Positions 34,237 through 41,741 of a stretch of 53,176 nt of DNA are shown one piece after another (the first letter of the stretch is position 1; each line of letters begins with the position of its first letter). The stretch covers positions 1-53,176 of the forward strand of contig CAINXK010000630.1 of assembly GCA_903854805.1 (NCBI GenBank), written 5' to 3'. The notes beneath the pieces were generated by a model that worked only from the letters and a program-made list of their open reading frames with translations, made no database searches and was not told where the DNA came from. Both the position numbers and the translations under genes were made by a program. The DNA comes from an uncultured Anaerolineae bacterium (GTDB lineage: Bacteria; Chloroflexota; Anaerolineae; Anaerolineales; Villigracilaceae).

Positions 34237-34255
34237 ATTGAAAATCATTTTCAAT
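34237..34255. promoter_or_regulatory. Fur/Zur-type operator
   Basis: ATTGAAAATCATTTTCAAT is a perfect 9-1-9 palindrome between the Fur-family gene and the SCO gene. Its form matches the 7-1-7 layout of Fur-family boxes (TGAAAAT-N-ATTTTCA core). Confidence 0.8.
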
Positions 34256-34338
34256 TATAGAGGAGTCCGCCAAAATGGTCAAGGTTCTCAGTCAATTCAC
34301 ACGAATTTGATTTATTCCACTGAACCAACACCGTGTGT

Positions 34339-34361
34339 TAAAATAATATCAACCTAGGAGG
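34339..34361 (+). promoter_or_regulatory. -10 element and AGGAGG ribosome binding site of SCO gene
   Basis: TAAAAT at 34339-34344, then AGGAGG at 34356-34361, 6 nt before the ATG at 34368. This is one of the few genes here with a full consensus Shine-Dalgarno site. Confidence 0.55.
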
Positions 34362-34367
34362 AAGAAA

Positions 34368-34955
34368 ATGGATCGTAGAAATATTCTTTTTATCATATTG
34401 GTGATCTTGATTGCCGGGATTGCAGTCTACCAGTACAGCATTCCGCCGACATTTAACGGCACGCAGATCGATCCCCCAAAACAGATGCCAGATTTTACAC
34501 TGCCGTCTTTAAATGGATCAACTCAGTTAAGTTCTTTCCGCGGGAAAATTACTGTTATTTTCTTTGGCTTTACCAACTGCATGGATATTTGCCCGGCAAC
34601 TCTCGCAAAGCTTAATGTTGCGCTGGATAAGCTTGGTGAAAATGCCAATGACGTGCGTGTTGTTTTTATTTCAGTCGATCACCAACGTGATACGCCCGAA
34701 ACAGTTGCCACTTATGCAAGTAAATTTCGCCCCGATTTTATCGGACTGACCGGAACTCAAACCGAGATAGACTCGGTCACCAAAGACTATGGCATCTACT
34801 ATAAATTGGGTACCCCAGATGCGAATGGTGACTACGAAGTGGAACATACCGCAGCGGTGATGGTACTCGACCGGCAAGGCCGGCTCGAGATGACCTGGTC
34901 TACGGACCAACAGCCTGCTGAAATTGCGGCTGACCTCACCTTCCTGCTGAAATAA
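34368..34955 (+). CDS. SCO1/SenC-family copper-binding thioredoxin-like protein
   Basis: A 195-residue membrane-anchored protein (helix about 6-21) with a thioredoxin fold facing outward. The copper site is complete: C71 and C75 in CMDIC, and H160 in VEHTAAV. Family proteins deliver copper to the CuA centre of cytochrome oxidase or act as thiol reductases. No oxidase genes are in the window. It is divergent from the Fur-type operon, so the shared palindrome may also affect it. Its stop codon lies in a very long terminator stem. Confidence 0.93.
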   Translation: MDRRNILFIILVILIAGIAVYQYSIPPTFNGTQIDPPKQMPDFTLPSLNGSTQLSSFRGKITVIFFGFTNCMDICPATLAKLNVALDKLGENANDVRVVFISVDHQRDTPETVATYASKFRPDFIGLTGTQTEIDSVTKDYGIYYKLGTPDANGDYEVEHTAAVMVLDRQGRLEMTWSTDQQPAEIAADLTFLLK

Positions 34956-35006
34956 CATCACTGCTGGATACATGGAATTATGTATCCAGCAGTGATGTTA
35001 TTTTTT
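34951..35006 (+). terminator. 23-bp perfect-stem terminator of SCO gene
   Basis: The arm at 34951-34973 pairs without mismatch with 34980-35002 around a 6-nt loop, then T to 35006. It starts just before the stop codon. The length is unusual for an intrinsic terminator. Confidence 0.92.
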
Positions 35007-35011
35007 AGGCT

Positions 35012-35253
35012 CTTATAGAATAGTGGGAGACAATCAATCAGCGCCATTCCGGAGCATCAACTTTAATTATTTATTCACTACACGCAAATTTATGGCAGCG
35101 CTTTTTCACGATATTTTCCAAAGAAACTGCCTGCCATTCGTCTATTCGGCCCTTATTCGTGATAAAAACACCCACAATCGTCCCCGCAATACCTGCGCTT
35201 GTTACCGCAGATTAAATATTTTCTCCCCACTAATCTGGGGAGAATCATTTTTT
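35012..35253 (+). ncRNA. candidate small RNA ending in a terminator
   Basis: A terminator (TTCTCCCC 35221-35228, GGGGAGAA 35237-35244, then CATTTTTT) stands alone: the gene upstream already has its own 23-bp terminator, and no coding frame in between has a start signal. A TATAGA at about 35012 could be a -10 element. This suggests a transcript of about 230 nt. No known RNA family is recognised. Confidence 0.3.
35221..35253 (+). terminator. orphan intrinsic terminator
   Basis: 8-bp perfect stem TTCTCCCC/GGGGAGAA, 8-nt loop, then a T-run. It has no gene directly upstream. Confidence 0.7.
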
Positions 35254-35359
35254 GTAGGCGCTTTGGCAAAATAAGGCCATCCTGAAAACTTGCCCGATTT
35301 TTACCAAAAAAGTAAATGTCTGGCTTGAAAATTGACGTTGTTCAGGTGTCATAATAGTC

Positions 35360-35421
35360 CCGCACTAAGAACCGGGGCAATTTATGAATACCAAACCGGC
35401 CAACCAGATTGCCGGTTTTTT
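35360..35421 (+). ncRNA. second candidate small RNA (about 60 nt)
   Basis: After a CATAAT element (about 35350-35355) come a CCCG/CGGG mini-hairpin and a terminator (AAACCGGC 35393-35400, GCCGGTTTTTT 35411-35421). The T-run points to the plus strand, although the next gene is on the minus strand and ends at 35420. So the terminator either serves a short plus-strand RNA or blocks read-through into the rhodanese-like gene. Confidence 0.3.
35393..35421. terminator. terminator before convergent rhodanese-like gene
   Basis: AACCGGC / GCCGGTT stem with a 10-nt loop and T6 on the plus strand; A-rich on the other side, so it could work weakly in the opposite direction for the gene ending at 35420. 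Confidence 0.65.
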
Positions 35422-35959
35422 ATGGTTCAACCGGAAAACCCTGGGCTCTCCAATAAGTAATGCCACCCGCCATACTGGTCACATTGCTGTAACCTGATTT
35501 TTTGAGCAGATCACGTCCCTGCTGGGAACGATTATCCGAAGCACTAATTACAATAATCAGTTTATCTTTGGGGAATTTACCCAGCATCGCCTGAACCTGG
35601 CCAATCGGTAGCAGAGTGGTAGCCGGAATATGCATTCGATCCCATTCGGTTCGTTCGCGCACATCAAGCAAATAGGCTGATTCCGTCAGATAGAGGTCAT
35701 ATGCAGCGCTCACGCTGATCACGTCAGGTACACTGGTGCCTTCGAGCCGGGTCTGCATGGTAACAGTCAGCTCGGGCACCGGTGTTTGGAAAACAGGATC
35801 CGGCATTTTTTGCCCATTTATGGCCAAAACAGCGACTACCAACGCAGCAAAAACCACAAAACCAATCTGCATCGCAGGCCGGCGCATAAAATTAAACAGG
35901 CTTTGTGGACGAGAATGGCTTGAACGGCTCTGCGAACCTGAGCGGCGTCTACGAAACAT
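35420..35959 (-). CDS. membrane-anchored rhodanese-like protein without catalytic Cys
   Basis: A 179-residue protein: very basic, Arg/Ser-rich N terminus, one membrane helix (about 31-48), linker, and a rhodanese domain outside the membrane (about 80-179; AYLLDVRERTEWDRMHIPATTLLPIG, GGITYWRAQGFPV). The active loop reads VISASDNRSQ where sulfurtransferases have a Cys (VYCRSGNRS), so the catalytic Cys is Ser (codon AGT). It should not carry persulfide and may be a binding domain. AGGAGA lies 7 nt before the ATG. It stands alone. Confidence 0.87.
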   Translation of the reverse strand: MFRRRRSGSQSRSSHSRPQSLFNFMRRPAMQIGFVVFAALVVAVLAINGQKMPDPVFQTPVPELTVTMQTRLEGTSVPDVISVSAAYDLYLTESAYLLDVRERTEWDRMHIPATTLLPIGQVQAMLGKFPKDKLIIVISASDNRSQQGRDLLKKSGYSNVTSMAGGITYWRAQGFPVEP

Positions 35960-36117
35960 GGCAGTCTCCTGGGGGACTTAGTCGCGGATCAAATAGATAC
36001 GCATATCGATTCTGGGTATATTTCTCTCATGGGCAGCCCCCCACAGGTTTGGGAAGCTCCGCAGAGATGCCTTTTGGCCAGATGTGAATGATAAAAGGCA
36101 AGGACGGCAATGCTGGT

Positions 36118-36179
36118 CAGGCTACTGTCTAATCAGATTCCAGACAGTAGCCTGGAGTAACTGGTGAAAGCAGGCTACT
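36118..36179 (-). repeat. 13-bp hairpin with a competing second left arm
   Basis: CAGGCTACTGTCT (36118-36130) pairs perfectly with AGACAGTAGCCTG (36142-36154). CAGGCTACT occurs again at 36171-36179, so the middle arm could pair with either side. It lies just downstream of the paiB stop codon. No T-run is present. Confidence 0.6.
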
Positions 36180-36196
36180 CACCATGATTCTGCCCT

Positions 36197-36820
36197 TCAT
36201 TTGGGTTTTGTGGCACGCTGCTCTCGCATCGCACTGGCAACCTGTCTGGAATTCTGGTCGGTACGCTTTTCCAGTTCGCTGATCACATTTGCATAATCGT
36301 CATCATTTCGATTCTGACTGAGTTTAAAACTGGCTTCCAGCCGGGTCAATTCCACCTTAAAACCAATCACAGCCTGCATCTGTTTATTCACAAATTCAGA
36401 TGGCAATCCATCCAGGCTGTATCCGGTGCCAGGTTCGTGACTGGCAACCAGCCGCGCCAGAATACCATGCAGCTCAACATCATCGTGGATCAGACTGGGT
36501 TTTCCATAAGCATGGACTGCAATGTAATTCCAGGTTGGGACATTGACATGGTCATACCAGCGGGCCGAAATATAAGCATCCGGCCCGCTGAAAATCAGAA
36601 GCACATCTTTCCCATTTTCAAAATTACGCCACAAGCTATTGGCTCGCGCCACATGCCCATAGACAAAAAGTTTTCCGTTTTCATCTTCCAAACTGACCAA
36701 CACATGACTGGCAACCGGAACCTCGCCATCCCAACAAACCAGGGTGACAAAATCGTTCTGGCGCATGAAGTTCTTTACTTTATCGAGGTCAGCTTCTTTA
36801 AAAAAACCGGAAATATACAT
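36197..36820 (-). CDS. PaiB-family FMN-binding protein
   Basis: A 207-residue protein of the PaiB group: split-barrel flavin-binding fold with MYISGFFKEADLDKVKNFM, FVYGHVARANSLWR, VLLIFSGPDAYISARWY and VPTWNYIAVHAYG. In Bacillus, PaiB acts with the PaiA acetyltransferase on sporulation and degradative-enzyme genes; that role cannot be carried over here. The C-terminal 40 residues (SQNRNDDDYANVISELEKR) match the family's typical end. AAGGAT precedes the ATG. A long hairpin follows the stop codon. Confidence 0.9.
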   Translation of the reverse strand: MYISGFFKEADLDKVKNFMRQNDFVTLVCWDGEVPVASHVLVSLEDENGKLFVYGHVARANSLWRNFENGKDVLLIFSGPDAYISARWYDHVNVPTWNYIAVHAYGKPSLIHDDVELHGILARLVASHEPGTGYSLDGLPSEFVNKQMQAVIGFKVELTRLEASFKLSQNRNDDDYANVISELEKRTDQNSRQVASAMREQRATKPK

Positions 36821-36883
36821 TCAAGGTATCCTTTTGTAGACATGGCTTGATGGTGGAAAAATCCACCCAGGTGATGGCCTTCT

Positions 36884-38377
36884 TTAGAACCCGGATGGAA
36901 CCCGGTCAGCCCAGGGTCTTGCCTGTTCCAGTTGTCCAGCCAGGCGGAAAAGCGTGGCTTCGTCACCGAATTTACTTACAAAGTGCATACCAACTGGCAA
37001 GCCATCTGCGCTCCAAAACAAAGGCACCGACATGGCAGGCTGCCCGGTAACATTGAAAACCGGCGTCCAGGGGATAAAATCAAAAGTTTGAGCAGCCAAT
37101 GGCTTAATGATCCCCATGGCTTTGAGCAGCCAACCAGCATCAAGGCTGCCAATCACATTAATCAGCGACTTTTCACTGGCAGACGGCTGAAGTGCCCCAA
37201 TCTTAACCGGCAGCTGCGAAAGCGTGGGAGTCAACAGCAGGTCGTAACCTTCAAAGAAGGCGGCGATCTGACGGGCGCATACCTGCAAATAACGCGCCGC
37301 AGAAGCATAATCATGCGCGCTCATGGCTTTTCCAAGCATACCCAGGCCGAAGCTGGATGGGTCATAATCTTGCACAGACACCTTTTTTCCAGCCGCGGCA
37401 GCAGCCTCTTCAATATCTGCCCGCAACTCAGCCGCCAGAATGGTAACAAAAGCCAGCGAGAAAGTCTCGCCATCAACTTCGGGCGCGGCCTCGACTACTT
37501 CATGGCCCAACTCTTTCAACAAGCGGATCGTGTCTTCCAAGCCTTTCAAAACTTCAGGCTGCACATTTTTCCCCAGCATGGGCTTGCCAGTGAAAGCAAT
37601 CCGCAGCTTGCCTGGCAGGGTGGATACTTCCTGCAGAAAGGTTCCTTGCTGAGCAGGCGCGTAATAAGGTGCACCGATATCAGCACCTTGAGTGGCATCC
37701 AGCATCGCGGCCGAATCACGCACCGAGCGGGTCAGGACGTGTTCAATGGCAAAACCGTGCCAGGCTTCACCAATAGCCGGGCCGGTGGGAGTGCGGCCTC
37801 GGGTTGGTTTTAGACCAAAGAGACCACAAGCCGAGGCGGGAATACGAATGGAACCGCCGCCGTCGCCACCGGATGCCATCGGAACGATACGGGCTGAAAC
37901 CGACGCGGCAGAACCACCCGAAGAACCGCCCGGTGTCCGCGACAAATCCCAGGGGTTGTGTGCCGCCCCAAAAGCGCCAGGCTCGGTATAAGGAGTCAGG
38001 CCAAATTCCGGGGTGTTGGTTTTGCCCAGAATGATCACTCCTGCTTTTTTCCAGCGCTGTACTAACTCGCTATCCACTTTAGCTGGGATATTCTTCCAGA
38101 GTTTGTTGCCTGAGCTGGTTGGGACGCCAGCGATTGTCGCCATCAAATCTTTGATCAGAAACGGTACCCCAGCAAAAGGAGAATCGGGCAAAGACTTGCT
38201 GGCGGCATCTCTGGCAGTATCATACAATTTAGTGACTACAGCATTTAATTGTGGGTTATGTGCTTCGATGCGCTGTATGGCCTCATCAACCAGTTCAACC
38301 GCGCTCACTTCCTTCTTGCGTACCAGGTCAGCCAAACCCAGCCCATCATATTTGGCATATTCGGGAAAAGCAGTCAT
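36884..38377 (-). CDS. amidase (amidase-signature family)
   Basis: A 497-residue hydrolase of C-N amide bonds. The Ser-cisSer-Lys triad is complete: K76 (FLIKDL), S152 (GGSSGGSAA) and S176 (GDGGGSIRIP). The Gly/Ser-rich signature spans about 149-181. The start ATG 38377 is chosen for AGGAGA 8 nt upstream; the frame extends ten codons further without one. Substrates in this family vary from nylon oligomers to indoleacetamide; GatA is excluded because no GatB or GatC is near and the sequence is not GatA-like in its C-terminal half. It lies 63 nt upstream of paiB and 60 nt downstream of the HAD gene. Confidence 0.9.
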   Translation of the reverse strand: MTAFPEYAKYDGLGLADLVRKKEVSAVELVDEAIQRIEAHNPQLNAVVTKLYDTARDAASKSLPDSPFAGVPFLIKDLMATIAGVPTSSGNKLWKNIPAKVDSELVQRWKKAGVIILGKTNTPEFGLTPYTEPGAFGAAHNPWDLSRTPGGSSGGSAASVSARIVPMASGGDGGGSIRIPASACGLFGLKPTRGRTPTGPAIGEAWHGFAIEHVLTRSVRDSAAMLDATQGADIGAPYYAPAQQGTFLQEVSTLPGKLRIAFTGKPMLGKNVQPEVLKGLEDTIRLLKELGHEVVEAAPEVDGETFSLAFVTILAAELRADIEEAAAAAGKKVSVQDYDPSSFGLGMLGKAMSAHDYASAARYLQVCARQIAAFFEGYDLLLTPTLSQLPVKIGALQPSASEKSLINVIGSLDAGWLLKAMGIIKPLAAQTFDFIPWTPVFNVTGQPAMSVPLFWSADGLPVGMHFVSKFGDEATLFRLAGQLEQARPWADRVPSGF

Positions 38378-38437
38378 AGAATCTCCTTTTTCTAAAAAAC
38401 TCGACAACAGCCTGGAATGCGTTCGTAAATACAGAAC

Positions 38438-39046
38438 CTATTCCATTCGCGCCAGATCCCGCAACATTTGACGGGTTGATTCATACCGGATTGTCATAAA
38501 TCCCAACTGCCGGGCGGCAGCAATATTGGCAGCAGAATCGTCAATAAAAACACATTCATCAGCTGGACGATCAATTCGAGCCAGCATCATCTCGAAGATA
38601 CGCGGGTCAGGTTTTACCAACTCGACAAAACCAGAGACCAATATATTTTCAAATAAGCTAAAAAAGGAATATTGATGACTTACAAGTTGAAACTTCTCAT
38701 GTGACCAATTCGTCAAACCAAACAAGCTGTACCCTTTTTCTTGAAAAGGTTGAAGGGTATTGACTGTGGACTGGATGGGTCCCCTGATTGATTCTTCCCA
38801 GCGCTCATCGTAGGCCCTGATCAAATCCGCATACTGTGGAAAACGTGCAGATAATTCAGCCACGCCATCCGCAAATGGACGTCCCTTATCCTGTTCAAGA
38901 TTCCAACCATAGAAATCGATATCAACCAAGAACTGCTCCATTTCAGCGACATCCTCGCCAAAAAATTTCCGGAACAGGTTGCGCGGATCCCAATCCAGCA
39001 GCACACCACCAAAATCGAAAATGAGGGCAGGCAAGCGGGAATTCAT
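38438..39046 (-). CDS. HAD-family hydrolase
   Basis: A 202-residue HAD-superfamily IA phosphatase-like protein. Motif I is DFGGVLLDWD (D11 nucleophile; the usual second Asp is G13, as in the YihX-type subgroup), motif II is LFGLTNWS, motif III is VKPDPRIFEMML, and motif IV is CVFIDDSAANI. YihX-type enzymes act on sugar phosphates such as alpha-glucose-1-phosphate; the substrate here is unknown. Its ATG overlaps the stop codon of the upstream lipoprotein gene by 4 nt, so the two are translated together. Confidence 0.9.
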   Translation of the reverse strand: MNSRLPALIFDFGGVLLDWDPRNLFRKFFGEDVAEMEQFLVDIDFYGWNLEQDKGRPFADGVAELSARFPQYADLIRAYDERWEESIRGPIQSTVNTLQPFQEKGYSLFGLTNWSHEKFQLVSHQYSFFSLFENILVSGFVELVKPDPRIFEMMLARIDRPADECVFIDDSAANIAAARQLGFMTIRYESTRQMLRDLARME

Positions 39047-39852
39047 GGCTTGATATCCGCCAACGGCCCGTTGGGATCGATAATATCTTTGAGAACATCG
39101 AAAGGAATGACCACAGTCTGCGCCCCGGCAGCATAGGCTGTCACCTGGTACTCATTGAAAATAACCACCAAGCCATCTACGCTAATATTCCAGACGCTAT
39201 AATTTTCAACGCTCGGATCGGCCCCAGCAGTAAACATCTCAAAACCAATATCCCGTTTGCCCAATTCCTGCCCGCAATATTTCGCAATGGCCGGCAAAGG
39301 ATCCACTGAGTTCAAAAACAATTGATCCAGTCGAATTTCCTTGCCAGCCCCAAGATCAAAATTATACGAAAAAGTGATATGGTACGGGTGCGCCGCCCCA
39401 TCCACCATACCCTCGATCTGAAATCGAAGACTGAAAATGTGACCAGGCGGAGAAACGAGCGCATAGCTCAGATCAAAGTAACTGCCCGCAGAGATTGGGA
39501 TGGCAGACTGCATGCTCATGTCGTTTCTAAACTGATCCACTGCTCGCTGAACAAGCTCCGTTACTCCCTTATTAAACTGCTCAACCCTGGGATCACTACT
39601 ACCCTCCATAACTGGCACCTGCGTTTTGAAGGTGTAATCTGGCGCTTTACCCGTTTGGCTGGAAACCGTGGTAACCAAACGAACCTGTTGATAAAGTGGA
39701 AGTTCAGTCGGCGCAGGGGCAACGGTTGCAAGCTGGGCAGGGCTAGCCAGCGTTTCAGAAGCTGGCGCAAATTCCTGCGACTGGAACGGCATTCCGCATG
39801 CGGCCAAAATGACCACCAGCGGACAAGTGAAAATGAGTCGTAAATATTTCAT
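39043..39852 (-). CDS. DUF3298-type lipoprotein
   Basis: A 269-residue lipoprotein with lipobox LAAC (C19), a Pro/Ala-rich linker, then a region like DUF4163 plus DUF3298 (YFDLSYALVSPPGHIFSLRFQIEGMVDGAAHPYHITFSYNFDLGAGKEIRLDQLF ends the first part, and VWNISVDGLVVIFNEYQVTAYAAGAQTVVIPFDVLKDII the second). This pair occurs in extracellular parts of anti-sigma factor RsiV, which binds lysozyme; here no sigma or anti-sigma gene is near. The start at 39852 has AGGAG 6 nt upstream; an earlier frame start at 39882 lacks one. Confidence 0.82.
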   Translation of the reverse strand: MKYLRLIFTCPLVVILAACGMPFQSQEFAPASETLASPAQLATVAPAPTELPLYQQVRLVTTVSSQTGKAPDYTFKTQVPVMEGSSDPRVEQFNKGVTELVQRAVDQFRNDMSMQSAIPISAGSYFDLSYALVSPPGHIFSLRFQIEGMVDGAAHPYHITFSYNFDLGAGKEIRLDQLFLNSVDPLPAIAKYCGQELGKRDIGFEMFTAGADPSVENYSVWNISVDGLVVIFNEYQVTAYAAGAQTVVIPFDVLKDIIDPNGPLADIKP

Positions 39853-39910
39853 AGGCTCCTGTTCATCGATACAAACTAACACTCAATCCCAATGCAGCCT
39901 GTTATCCAAG

Positions 39911-41143
39911 TTAACCAATTTTCTCATTCAGCCGTTTCAAGCGATGCTCCAGCTCAGCCATCCAATGTTTGTAAATATATGGAGGTAGATCAGCACTTTT
40001 GACGTGCGCGATGGCAGTTTTTGTCCAGGTCTGAGCCGCGAGAGGGTCACGTCGGTTGTGTTCATAATACTTGGCAAGTTCCACGTGTGCGTAGATATGG
40101 CCTTCTGCAGCAGCCCGCTCCCATAATTGTATGGCAGTTTCCATGTCACCACGCCGGCGCTGAAGAGCTGATAAGCGCTTTACAGCTTGCCAGAAATCAG
40201 GCTCCGGCAAGGTAGTTTTTAGTCCGCGTTCGTAAAGTAAAGCCGCATCATCCCAGCGGTTCAGATCCTCGAATAACTTTGCAAGCGCAATCACATCCTG
40301 CCCATGCTCTAGATCAGTTCCATGCGGATCAGCCAGCATACGTGCAGTCAGGCTTAGCAAGGCAGCCATGGCCACAACATCCATGGCATTATGATAAAAC
40401 ACTCCCTTGAGCGGCATTACATCACCTGTCCGCAAGTAGTCAAAATATAGCCAGGGAATTTCGAAACCGGGCACTTCTTCACTCGTTCGCGGCGCTGACA
40501 TAATGTGCTCTTCAAGATATTTCAGCGCCCGGCTCGGTAACCGGTCACGCCACAAGCGGCGAGCCAATGGCAGCAAATCGATATGGGAAAATCCACTAAA
40601 AGGACAGGGAATATTATTGAGCTCGTAACGGGTGCGCAGCAAGGGCGCGTCAAAAGCCTTGCCATTAAAGGTTACAAGTGCCGCACAGGGCGCTAAAAAA
40701 TCGGCGAGTGCTTCCAATAGGGCAGGTTCTTCAGCCGGATCGCGCATAAAAAATAATGACAATTTGAATTCGTCACCGACGAAACGCCCTGCTCCGACCA
40801 TGAAAGCATACGTACCCGTGCCCCCAGAAAGGCCAGATGTTTCTGTATCAAGAAAGGCAAACTGAGAAAGACTCAATTGGGCAATCCGCTCATCCCTGGC
40901 CCAGGCAGAAAGAGTATTCAGCGGAGCATCAATCTCTATGGAAGCAGCTCCATGCCGGTAATCCATCGGGAAAACCTGCTCAACCACAAAAGCATCCCCC
41001 AGGCGAGTGGCAATCCAGCGTCCGCCGAGTGACTCTTCCAGGGATGTTAATTTTTTCCCCGCTACTTTTACCTCAGGCGGCTTTATTTCCGATGTTCCAA
41101 CTCTAACACCCAATGATTTAAGCTTATCTGCAAGTGATGGCAT
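39911..41143 (-). CDS. mrfB: MrfB/YprB-like RNase H-fold exonuclease with TPR-like tail
   Basis: A 410-residue protein like Bacillus YprB (MrfB), the exonuclease partner of helicase MrfA in mitomycin C lesion repair. The RNase H-like exonuclease core shows FAFLDTETSGLSGGTGTYAF (DxE motif), ALVTFNGKAFDAPLLRTRY, and HNAMDVVAMAAL for the last acidic residue. A helical TPR-like part (about 290-405) reads LAKLFEDLNRWDDAALLYERGL and AIQLWERAAAEGHIYAHVELAKYYEH. A TATAAT (ATTATA at 41150-41155 on the plus strand) ends 6 nt before the ATG and no Shine-Dalgarno sequence is seen. The helicase gene is upstream on the same strand, separated by one opposite-strand gene. Confidence 0.88.
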   Translation of the reverse strand: MPSLADKLKSLGVRVGTSEIKPPEVKVAGKKLTSLEESLGGRWIATRLGDAFVVEQVFPMDYRHGAASIEIDAPLNTLSAWARDERIAQLSLSQFAFLDTETSGLSGGTGTYAFMVGAGRFVGDEFKLSLFFMRDPAEEPALLEALADFLAPCAALVTFNGKAFDAPLLRTRYELNNIPCPFSGFSHIDLLPLARRLWRDRLPSRALKYLEEHIMSAPRTSEEVPGFEIPWLYFDYLRTGDVMPLKGVFYHNAMDVVAMAALLSLTARMLADPHGTDLEHGQDVIALAKLFEDLNRWDDAALLYERGLKTTLPEPDFWQAVKRLSALQRRRGDMETAIQLWERAAAEGHIYAHVELAKYYEHNRRDPLAAQTWTKTAIAHVKSADLPPYIYKHWMAELEHRLKRLNEKIG

Positions 41144-41149
41144 GTGAGA

Positions 41150-41155
41150 ATTATA
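41150..41155 (-). promoter_or_regulatory. -10 element of mrfB
   Basis: TATAAT on the minus strand ends 6 nt before the mrfB ATG. Transcript start would coincide with the start codon. Confidence 0.5.
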
Positions 41156-41255
41156 AACATAAAACCGGTTAAGAAACGCCCAGTTTTACCAACCGGGAAC
41201 AAACTCCAACCGGCGTACGTTAATATTTCAAACCAAACCAACCAATTGAGGACAC

Positions 41256-41690
41256 ATGAAAAAGATAAACACCTTATCACTGGCATTCATTCTACTAACC
41301 ATCATGATCATGGCAGCCTGCTCGGCGACAGAAAACCAGGCAGAACTCCCAGGTTCTACCTGGAGATTAATCTCCTACGGCCCCCTGCACAATCAAACTG
41401 CCGCAGTTCCAGACATTGAAACTTCGCTGCGTTTTGATAAAGATGGAAAAATGGGAGGCAACCTGGGTTGCAATTCCTTTTCGGGCGATTTCAAGGTCAA
41501 CGCTGATCAAATTATCATTGGACAGGTCGCGGCAACAATGATGTATTGTCAGGAACCTGTTATGCAGCAGGAAAACGCGACATTGCAGGCAATTTCCAGC
41601 ACAAACAGCTTCCAGCTTAACGCAGATAGGCTGATCTTTACATCGGCCAATGGTGAAACTGCCATAATATTTGAACGTGTTGGAAATTAA
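41256..41690 (+). CDS. META-domain (HslJ-like) lipoprotein
   Basis: A 144-residue lipoprotein: signal with lipobox MAAC (C22) and one META domain (about 30-142; GSTWRLISYG, LRFDKDGKMGGNLGCNSFSGDFKVNADQI ends in the conserved GCNSFSG region, MMYCQEPVMQQE, FERVGN). META domains occur in HslJ, tied to novobiocin resistance and heat shock, with unknown biochemistry. GAGG lies about 6 nt before the ATG. It is transcribed against the mrfA-mrfB direction and separates the two. Confidence 0.87.
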   Translation: MKKINTLSLAFILLTIMIMAACSATENQAELPGSTWRLISYGPLHNQTAAVPDIETSLRFDKDGKMGGNLGCNSFSGDFKVNADQIIIGQVAATMMYCQEPVMQQENATLQAISSTNSFQLNADRLIFTSANGETAIIFERVGN

Positions 41691-41741
41691 AGGATTGGAA
41701 AATCGCAAATTGCGTCGAAAAGTTTTATCGAAAAAACACGG

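Noticed and set aside
35023..35274. 83-codon plus-strand frame after the SCO gene
   Set aside because: No ribosome binding site, odd composition, and it runs through a terminator stem.
36932..37813. Long 293-codon plus-strand frame
   Set aside because: It is antisense to the amidase gene, whose triad and full length are clear; the reading has no recognisable domain.
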